Assembly: GCA_910584155.1 (NCBI GenBank)
Contig: CAJTYG010000005.1
Location: forward strand, 1 to 64,000
Reading direction: 5' to 3'
Length of the DNA: 64,000 bases
From: an uncultured Christensenella sp.
GTDB taxonomy: Bacteria; Bacillota; Clostridia; Christensenellales; CAG-917
Shown one piece after another: positions 58,668-64,000 of this stretch (its first letter is position 1; every line of letters begins with the position of its first letter). Below the pieces are notes generated by a model. That model made no database searches. It was not told the DNA's origin and worked only from the letters and a program-made list of their open reading frames with translations. The translations under genes and the position numbers were made by a program.

Positions 58668-59558
58668 ATGAAATATTTATCAGTAGCTGAAATTTCAAAA
58701 TTGTGGGGCGTTTCGGAGCGCAGTGTGCGCAATTACTGTGCGCAGGGACAGATTGACGGGGCATATCTTATCGGCAAAACGTGGAGTATCCCCGAAAGCG
58801 CAGTGAAGCCCGAGCGCAAAAACAAAAGCGTTGCTGAGAGAGATACGCTGGTCGGTAGGCTATTGTTTGAAAAGAACAACGGCGTTGAGGGCGGAATTTA
58901 TCATAAGATACAGGTTGATATGACGTACAACTCAAACCATATTGAGGGCAGCAGGCTCACGCACGATCAGACACGTTATATTTTTGAGACGAATACGGTT
59001 GGTATAGAGGACGGCACGCTTAACGTCGATGACATTGTAGAAACCGTAAACCACTTTAAATGTATCGACGCAGTAATAGACGGAGCAAAGCGGACGCTGA
59101 CTGAAGAATTTATAAAAGACCTGCATAGAATTCTGAAAAACGGCACTTCCGACAGCAGAAAAAGTTGGTTTAAAGTCGGTGAATACAAAAAGCTGCCAAA
59201 TGAGGTCGGCGGCAAGGCGACCGCATTGCCTGAAGACGTTGCTGTGAAAATGAAGGGGCTTATAGATGAATACAATTCGATAGGCGACGTCACTTTGGAC
59301 GATATCATAAATTTTCATTATCTGTTTGAGATGATACATCCTTTTCAGGACGGCAACGGGCGTGTGGGGCGGCTTATTATGTTTAAGGAATGTCTGCGTC
59401 ACGGCATTGTGCCGTTTATCATAGACGAGGATCACAAGATATATTATTATCGGGGTTTAAGCGAGTGGAAGAGCGAGCGGGGATATCTCAGAGATACTTG
59501 CCTCAGTGCGCAGGATATGTTTAAAACTACGCTTGATTATTTCCAAATTAAATATTAA
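58668..59558 (+). CDS. Fic-domain protein (AMPylase-type) with N-terminal HTH and inhibitory motif
   Basis: A 296-residue protein. Residues 1-47 are an excisionase/MerR-like helix-turn-helix (YLSVAEISKLWGVSERSVRNYC). The self-inhibitory motif SNHIEG (Ser89-x3-Glu93-Gly94) precedes the Fic core, as in class II Fic proteins where the Glu blocks ATP. The active site is HPFQDGNGRVGR at 224-235, complete with His224. It would transfer AMP from ATP to a protein, possibly a topoisomerase or itself. Two palindromes at 58588 and 58641 suggest autoregulation by the HTH domain. The ATG was chosen over an upstream reading that runs through the promoter. Confidence 0.9.
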   Translation: MKYLSVAEISKLWGVSERSVRNYCAQGQIDGAYLIGKTWSIPESAVKPERKNKSVAERDTLVGRLLFEKNNGVEGGIYHKIQVDMTYNSNHIEGSRLTHDQTRYIFETNTVGIEDGTLNVDDIVETVNHFKCIDAVIDGAKRTLTEEFIKDLHRILKNGTSDSRKSWFKVGEYKKLPNEVGGKATALPEDVAVKMKGLIDEYNSIGDVTLDDIINFHYLFEMIHPFQDGNGRVGRLIMFKECLRHGIVPFIIDEDHKIYYYRGLSEWKSERGYLRDTCLSAQDMFKTTLDYFQIKY

Positions 59559-59594
59559 GTTAAATATAGAGGTCGGCAGTTTTATGCTTTTGCA

Positions 59595-59624
59595 AAAGTC
59601 ACGTCAAGCTTGCGTGGCTTTTTT
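59595..59624 (+). terminator. Terminator of the Fic gene
   Basis: AAAGTCACG pairs with CGTGGCTTT (one T-G pair) around a nine-base loop, followed by T's. Confidence 0.75.
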
Positions 59625-59680
59625 AAATATCCGTTGTTTTTGCGCAGTGTTTTTTTGTTGCCAAAAAATGGCTTTAAATA

Positions 59681-59698
59681 TTGATAATTTTTTATCAA
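59681..59698. promoter_or_regulatory. Candidate Rex operator upstream of pgk
   Basis: TTGATAATTTTTTATCAA, a perfect 18-bp dyad with the 7-4-7 layout of the Firmicutes Rex consensus (TTGTTAA-N4-TTAACAA), differing only at one symmetric position. It contains the -35 element of the pgk promoter. Confidence 0.6.
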
Positions 59699-59709
59699 TA
59701 TGCTATATT
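59681..59709 (+). promoter_or_regulatory. pgk promoter
   Basis: TTGATA at 59681-59686, a 17-base spacer and TATATT at 59704-59709. The leader then has a GC-rich fold around 59730-59760 made of GCGCACGCA and TGCGTGCG-like strands. Confidence 0.65.
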
Positions 59710-59798
59710 ATATTTTGTATAACTTATATGCGTATGCGCACGCATTGCGTGTGCGTGCGTGAAAATCAAAAATCATTTCTATAAGGAGATAAAATCTT

Positions 59799-61109
59799 AT
59801 GGCAAAACTTACAATCCGTGACGTAGACGTCAAGGGCAAAAAGTGTCTCACCCGTTGCGACTTCAATGTCCCGATGGTCGACGGTGTTATCACCGATGAA
59901 AACCGTATCAACGGTGCGCTTCCCACGATCAAGTATTTGGTCGATCATGGCGCAAAGGTCATCCTTTGCTCGCATATGGGCAAGCCTCACAACATTTTTA
60001 CAGAGGGCTTCGGCTTGACCAAAAAGGAAAAGAAGGCTGTTGAGGCGCTTCCCGAAAACGAGAGAGAGGAAGCAAAGGCTGCTTATCTTGCAAAGGCGCT
60101 CAAAAACGACCCTAAGAAGTTTACGCTCAAGCCCGTTGCGGACAGACTCGCCGAAATCTTCCCCGACAAGGTGACGTTTGCAACAGACCTCGTAGGCGAG
60201 GACGCACACGCAAAGGTCGCCGCTATGAAGGACGGCGATATCGTTTTGCTGGAAAATACACGCTTTGACGCCGGTGAGGAAAAGAACAGCGAGGAGCTTT
60301 GCCGTAAGCTTGCGGATTTTTGCGATATATATGTAAACGACGCATTCGGCACGGCGCACCGTGCGCACGCAACTACGGCGGGCATTGTGCAATACGGCTT
60401 TGCAAAGGTCGCAGTAAGCGGCTTCCTTATTGAAAAAGAGCTCAAATTCCTCGGCAATGCGGTGGAAAATCCTGTCCGTCCTTTTGTTGCAATTCTCGGC
60501 GGCGCAAAGGTAGCGGATAAGCTCAACGTCATTGACAATCTGCTTGGCAAGTGCGATACGCTTATCATAGGCGGCGGCATGGCATACACGTTCATCAAGG
60601 CGCAGGGCGGCACGATAGGTACATCTCTCGTCGATGACGAAAAGGTGGAATACTGCAAGAATATGCTTGAAAAGGCAAAATCGCTTGGCAAGACAATATA
60701 TCTGCCTGTTGATACGATGGTCGCACCTTGCTTCCCCGATCCTATCAACGCACCTATCGAGGTCGAGTGCGTGGACAGCATGGCTATCCCTGCCGACAAG
60801 ATGGGACTCGATATCGGCGTAAAGACGCAAAAGCTGTTTGCGGACGCTATTAAGAGCGCAAAGACCGTTGTCTGGAACGGACCTATGGGCGTCTTTGAAA
60901 ACCCCACCTGCGCACAGGGCACTATTGCCGTTGCAAAGGCTATGGCGGAGACGGACGCAACCACGATAATCGGCGGCGGCGACAGCGCAGCGGCTGTGGC
61001 GCAGCTTGGCTTTGCCGATAAGATGTCGCATATTTCAACGGGCGGCGGTGCTTCTCTCGAGTTTTTGGAAGGGAAGGTCTTGCCCGGCATAAGTTGTTTA
61101 AATGAGTAA
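59799..61109 (+). CDS. pgk: Phosphoglycerate kinase with N-domain insertion
   Basis: A 436-residue phosphoglycerate kinase, making ATP from 1,3-bisphosphoglycerate in glycolysis. Signature elements: TRCDFNVPMVDG near residue 20, ENTRFDAGEEKN, GTAHRAHATTAG, AILGGAKVADKL, WNGPMGVFE and the nucleotide loop GGGDSAAAVAQLG. The family is about 390-400 residues; here about 40 extra residues (about 64-105, LTKKEKKAVEALPENERE) sit right after the SHMGKP segment, before FTLKPVADRL. The insertion is helical and charged. Catalytic residues are otherwise in place. First gene of pgk-tpiA-gpmI. Confidence 0.95.
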   Translation: MAKLTIRDVDVKGKKCLTRCDFNVPMVDGVITDENRINGALPTIKYLVDHGAKVILCSHMGKPHNIFTEGFGLTKKEKKAVEALPENEREEAKAAYLAKALKNDPKKFTLKPVADRLAEIFPDKVTFATDLVGEDAHAKVAAMKDGDIVLLENTRFDAGEEKNSEELCRKLADFCDIYVNDAFGTAHRAHATTAGIVQYGFAKVAVSGFLIEKELKFLGNAVENPVRPFVAILGGAKVADKLNVIDNLLGKCDTLIIGGGMAYTFIKAQGGTIGTSLVDDEKVEYCKNMLEKAKSLGKTIYLPVDTMVAPCFPDPINAPIEVECVDSMAIPADKMGLDIGVKTQKLFADAIKSAKTVVWNGPMGVFENPTCAQGTIAVAKAMAETDATTIIGGGDSAAAVAQLGFADKMSHISTGGGASLEFLEGKVLPGISCLNE

Positions 61110-61126
61110 AAATGCGCTATTTGCGC

Positions 61127-61347
61127 CCTTTTGTGTTTTTCGCAAGAACTTGGCACGCCACGTACGGTATGTACGTTGGGCGTGACCAAAACCTTGTGAG
61201 AAAACGCAAAATCATCACAAATATCACATTTTTACCTAAGATAGCAAGAGCGTAAATTTAATAAATCTTTTTGGAATGCTTGGTGCGCTACATAAGAATT
61301 TTAACATTGGCGGGATAATCAAGCTGTGAGAAAATGCAAAACATCAT
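61127..61347. repeat. Two related palindromic elements between pgk and tpiA
   Basis: No gene is seen in the 336-base gap. Element 1 (about 61127-61215) has a hairpin CACGCC-ACGTAC / GTACGT-GGCGTG (61154-61184, two-base bulge) inside flanks that also pair imperfectly, and ends TGTGAGAAAACGCAAAATCAT. Element 2 (about 61274-61347) is a degenerate relative starting GCTTGGTGCGCT and ending TGTGAGAAAATGCAAAACATC. A promoter-like TTTACA/TGATAA pair near 61359-61388 could serve tpiA. Confidence 0.6.
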
Positions 61348-61445
61348 ACATTGCCTTTTACAGTGTAAAAAGACAACGTGTGATAAAATAAACGGGTTGT
61401 TTAAAACAACTCAAAACAAAATTTAAAATATCAGAGGTAAAAATT

Positions 61446-62198
61446 ATGGCAAGAAAAGCAATCATTGCAGGCAACTGGAAGATGAACAATACCATAGCCG
61501 AAACAAAGGCTTTGATAACCGAGCTTATCCCCCTTGTTAAGGACGCAGAGTGCGACGTAGTAATCTGCACGCCTTACACCGATTTGGCAACGGCAGTTGA
61601 AATGACAAAGGGCACAAACATCAAGGTCGGCGCAGAAAACGTACACTGGGCGGAAAAAGGCGCTTTTACGGGCGAAATTTCCGCAAAGATGCTTGCGGAG
61701 CTCGGCGTTGAGTACGTCATCATAGGGCACAGCGAGCGCCGTCAATACTTCGGCGAGACGGACGCAACCGTAAACTCAAGGACAAAGGCAGCTTTGGCGG
61801 CAGGTCTCAAGCCCATCGTTTGCGTAGGCGAGACGCTTGAGGAGCGTGAGGGCGGCTTGGTCGAGGAAGTGCTCGTACGTCAGACAAAGGGCGCATTCGA
61901 GGGCATTGACAAGGAAGAGCTTGACAATATCGTCATCGCATACGAGCCTGTTTGGGCTATCGGCACGGGCAAGACCGCAACCGCAGAGGTCGCAAACGAG
62001 ACTATCGCTATCATCAGAAAGACTATGGCGGAGCTTTACTGCCCGAAGTGCGCAGAAAACAGAGTGCGTATTCAGTACGGCGGCAGCATGAACCCCAAAA
62101 ACGTCAAGGAGCTTATGGCTATGCCCGAAATCGACGGCGGACTTATCGGCGGCGCTTCGCTCAAGGCGGTCGATTTTTCGCAGGTCGTCAATTTTTAA
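61446..62198 (+). CDS. tpiA: Triosephosphate isomerase
   Basis: A 250-residue TIM-barrel enzyme interconverting dihydroxyacetone phosphate and glyceraldehyde 3-phosphate. Catalytic residues are seen in AGNWKMN (Lys), IIGHSERRQYFGE (His) and AYEPVWAIGTGKTA (Glu), with phosphate loops YGGSM and GGASL. The length is standard. The Shine-Dalgarno is AGAGGT. It lies between pgk and gpmI. Confidence 0.97.
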   Translation: MARKAIIAGNWKMNNTIAETKALITELIPLVKDAECDVVICTPYTDLATAVEMTKGTNIKVGAENVHWAEKGAFTGEISAKMLAELGVEYVIIGHSERRQYFGETDATVNSRTKAALAAGLKPIVCVGETLEEREGGLVEEVLVRQTKGAFEGIDKEELDNIVIAYEPVWAIGTGKTATAEVANETIAIIRKTMAELYCPKCAENRVRIQYGGSMNPKNVKELMAMPEIDGGLIGGASLKAVDFSQVVNF

Positions 62199-62226
62199 TT
62201 GCTGCGCTTAACTGAAAAGGATAATT

Positions 62227-63792
62227 ATGAATAAACTTGTACTTGTAGTTATGGATGGCGTCGGCAAGTCCAAAACGGGGCTTGGCGACGCAGTGACTAT
62301 GGCAAATACTCCCACTCTCGATAAGCTGCTTGCCGAGTGCCCTCACACCTATATCAAGGCGCACGGCACGGCGGTCGGCTTGCCCTCTGACGACGATATG
62401 GGCAACAGCGAGGTGGGACACAATGCTCTTGGCTGCGGACAGGTGTACTCGCAGGGCGCAAAGCTTGTTGAGGAAGCAATAGAGAGCGGCGACATCTATA
62501 GGTCTGCCGCTTGGACGGAGCTGAAAAACAACTGCATAAATTTTGGCAGCACAATGCACTTTATCGGCTTGCTTAGCGACGGCAACGTGCACAGCAATAT
62601 CGGTCATCTGCTTGCGCTTGTCAGCCACGCCAAAAAGGACGGCGTAAAGCGTGTGCGCATACATATCCTGCTCGATGGCAGAGACGTGCCTGCGACCTCG
62701 GCGCTGACGTATGTGGACGCACTTGAAAATACTCTTGCGGGCTTAAACGACGCAGACTTTGACGCAAAGATAGCGTCGGGCGGCGGACGTATGAAAATCA
62801 CAATGGACAGATATTTCGCAAACTGGGATATGGTCAAGGCAGGTTTTTATACGCACGTTTACGGCGAGGGCAGAGGCTTTGCGACCGCACGGGAGGCTAT
62901 CGAAACCTTCCGTGAGGAAAACCCCAACATCATAGATCAGGACCTGCCTGCGTTTGTCATCAAAGAGGACGGCAAGCCCGTCGGAGCAATGGCGGACGGC
63001 GACAGCGTGATACTCTTCAACTTCAGAGGCGACCGTGCTATCGAGCTTTCTATGGCGTTTGACAACGTGAAGTTTGACGGCTTTGACAGAGGCAATATGC
63101 CTAAGGTGCTGTATGCGGGAATGCTGCAGTATGACGGCGATTTGCACCTGCCGACAAGGTTTTTAGTTGAGCCTCCGCAGATAAAGTATACGCTCAGCGA
63201 AAAGCTTGTCGAGCTTGGCGTGAAGTCATATGCCGTGTCCGAAACGCAGAAATACGGCCACGTGACGTATTTCTGGAATGGAAACCGCTCTGAAAAATTC
63301 AGCGATAAGCTTGAGGTTTGGGAAGAAGTGCCGAGCGATAAGGTGTCCTTTGACGAGCGTCCTTGGATGAAATCGGCAGAGGTGACCGATAAGGTCATAG
63401 CTGCGATTGAAAGCGGCGAATACGGCTTTATACGCTGCAACTATCCAAACGGAGATATGGTAGGGCATACGGGAAATCTTGACGCAACCATAATAGGCGT
63501 CGAGGCTGTGGACCTTGCTCTTGCAAGACTGCTGCCTGTCGTCAGACGAAACAATTATACGCTTATAGTGACGGCGGATCACGGCAATGCCGACGAGATG
63601 CTTGAAAAGAACAAGAAGGGACAGATTGCAGTGCGTACTGCGCACAGCCTCAACGTTGTGCCGTTTATCGTATACAATGCAAACTGTGAGATAGCGGAAG
63701 GCGAGTTTGGCTTGTCAAACGTCGCAGCGACCGCAATGAAGCTTATGGACCTGCCTGTTGACGGGCACTGGGACAAAGCTATAGTGAAATAA
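62227..63792 (+). CDS. gpmI: 2,3-bisphosphoglycerate-independent phosphoglycerate mutase
   Basis: A 521-residue manganese-dependent mutase of the alkaline phosphatase superfamily. The N-terminus VLVVMDGVGKSKTGLGDAV gives the first metal Asp, the catalytic Ser is in DDMGNSEVGHNALG, HILLDGRDVPATSA and RMKITMDRYFANWDMVKAG follow, and the closing metal ligands are in NYPNGDMVGHTGN and TADHGNADEM. Twenty-eight bases separate it from tpiA. Confidence 0.96.
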   Translation: MNKLVLVVMDGVGKSKTGLGDAVTMANTPTLDKLLAECPHTYIKAHGTAVGLPSDDDMGNSEVGHNALGCGQVYSQGAKLVEEAIESGDIYRSAAWTELKNNCINFGSTMHFIGLLSDGNVHSNIGHLLALVSHAKKDGVKRVRIHILLDGRDVPATSALTYVDALENTLAGLNDADFDAKIASGGGRMKITMDRYFANWDMVKAGFYTHVYGEGRGFATAREAIETFREENPNIIDQDLPAFVIKEDGKPVGAMADGDSVILFNFRGDRAIELSMAFDNVKFDGFDRGNMPKVLYAGMLQYDGDLHLPTRFLVEPPQIKYTLSEKLVELGVKSYAVSETQKYGHVTYFWNGNRSEKFSDKLEVWEEVPSDKVSFDERPWMKSAEVTDKVIAAIESGEYGFIRCNYPNGDMVGHTGNLDATIIGVEAVDLALARLLPVVRRNNYTLIVTADHGNADEMLEKNKKGQIAVRTAHSLNVVPFIVYNANCEIAEGEFGLSNVAATAMKLMDLPVDGHWDKAIVK

Positions 63793-63804
63793 GATAAGCT
63801 ATAC

Positions 63805-63835
63805 AAAAAAGCCTGTCCGTCGGACAGGCTTTTTT
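63805..63835 (+). terminator. Terminator of the glycolytic operon
   Basis: GCCTGTCC pairs with GGACAGGC around GTC, flanked by A- and T-runs. Confidence 0.9.
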
Positions 63836-63850
63836 GTTTGCAAAAGTTAT

Positions 63851-63888
63851 AATTTAAACCGCCGAGAGAGTTTTCGGCGGTTTAAATT
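63851..63888. terminator. Second hairpin, terminator of the convergent minus-strand gene
   Basis: AATTTAAACCGCCGA pairs over 15 bp with its complement around GAGAGTTT. On the minus strand it lies just after the stop of the partial gene at 63909. Confidence 0.75.
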
Positions 63889-63908
63889 TTGTGATTTAAA
63901 CGTTTAGA

Positions 63909-64000
63909 TTATCGGTTTTCATCGTTGTCAACAACGTCGGCGGCAACCGCCTGCGCTGCGTCAAAATCAATGGAAACTTGCTCGTTTTGAACATCTAAAG
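63909..64000 (-). CDS. C-terminal end of an unidentified protein (partial)
   Basis: On the minus strand an open frame enters from beyond the window end and stops with TAA at 63911-63909. The visible 29 residues end in an acidic tail (VSIDFDAAQAVAADVVDN, then DENR). A hairpin terminator follows. Too little is present to name the protein. Confidence 0.5.
   Translation of the reverse strand, partial: LDVQNEQVSIDFDAAQAVAADVVDNDENR

Noticed and set aside
59766..61189. Long minus-strand frames opposite pgk
   Set aside because: Arise from codon bias of pgk; no family resemblance or start signals.

Overview
The window looks like a chromosome segment of an uncultured, spore-forming-lineage Clostridia bacterium (Firmicutes). 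Supporting signs are a SCIFF peptide with its radical SAM maturase, a SpoIVFB-like protease, SpoVT and SpoVB, Rex, the paired radical SAM proteins of the TIGR03960 and TIGR03936 families beside RNase G, CdaA, and many MKK-type lipoproteins. Base composition is moderate in housekeeping genes and clearly AT-richer at about 12.8-16.5 kb and in scattered small genes. No rRNA, tRNA or insertion sequence was recognised.

Layout. 0-7.4 kb: small membrane protein, SpoIVFB-like protease, ROK kinase, two radical SAM-associated proteins, RNase G and a reductase-like protein. 7.4-12 kb: a minus-strand hydrolase-like lipoprotein, a basic amino acid decarboxylase, the SCIFF ribosomal peptide system and a small pyrophosphatase-like protein. 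12-16.5 kb: rex, then an AT-rich accessory patch with four Cro/C1-type regulators, a tandemly duplicated divergent module (regulator plus unknown small protein) and a repeat-domain lipoprotein. 16.5-24.5 kb: glyS, a Cys-rich mini-protein, a TspO-like protein, coaX, hom, malQ, a phosphopantetheinyl transferase, acpP and unknowns. 25-30 kb (minus): leuA, cimA and a degenerate leuB-like gene. 30-33 kb: amino acid ABC importer. 33-39.7 kb: holA, a membrane protein, cdaA, DUF1015, aspartate kinase and a duplicated aldolase-like protein. 40-46.3 kb: xpt plus a BMP-type nucleoside ABC importer. 46-49 kb (minus): dnaC/dnaI-like and dnaD-like primosome genes beside a 22-bp tandem repeat. 49-58.5 kb: a PI-PLC-like enzyme, a collagen-like/leucine-rich lipoprotein, spoVT-spoVB-mazG, dus, trmL and small membrane proteins. 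58.6-64 kb: a Fic protein with its own operators, then pgk-tpiA-gpmI.

The genes combine into several units. SCIFF and its maturase form a peptide modification system with a terminator between them. xpt and the BMP importer form a purine salvage unit whose leader folds into an unassigned three-way junction. Rex may control pgk-tpiA-gpmI through a near-consensus site over the pgk -35. leuA-cimA-leuB-like, hom and lysC belong to branched-chain and aspartate-family amino acid synthesis.

The strongest candidates for something undescribed are: (1) the duplicated regulator/small-protein modules at 13.0-14.2 kb, with almost identical operators and leaderless regulator genes; (2) a composite interspersed repeat whose two copies keep long hairpins with compensatory base changes; (3) the xpt leader; (4) the iteron-like array next to primosome genes; (5) the Cys/Leu-rich mini-protein; (6) two unrelated ABC ATPases that both carry insertions between Q-loop and signature. 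All functional statements are read from sequence and family knowledge; no search was run.
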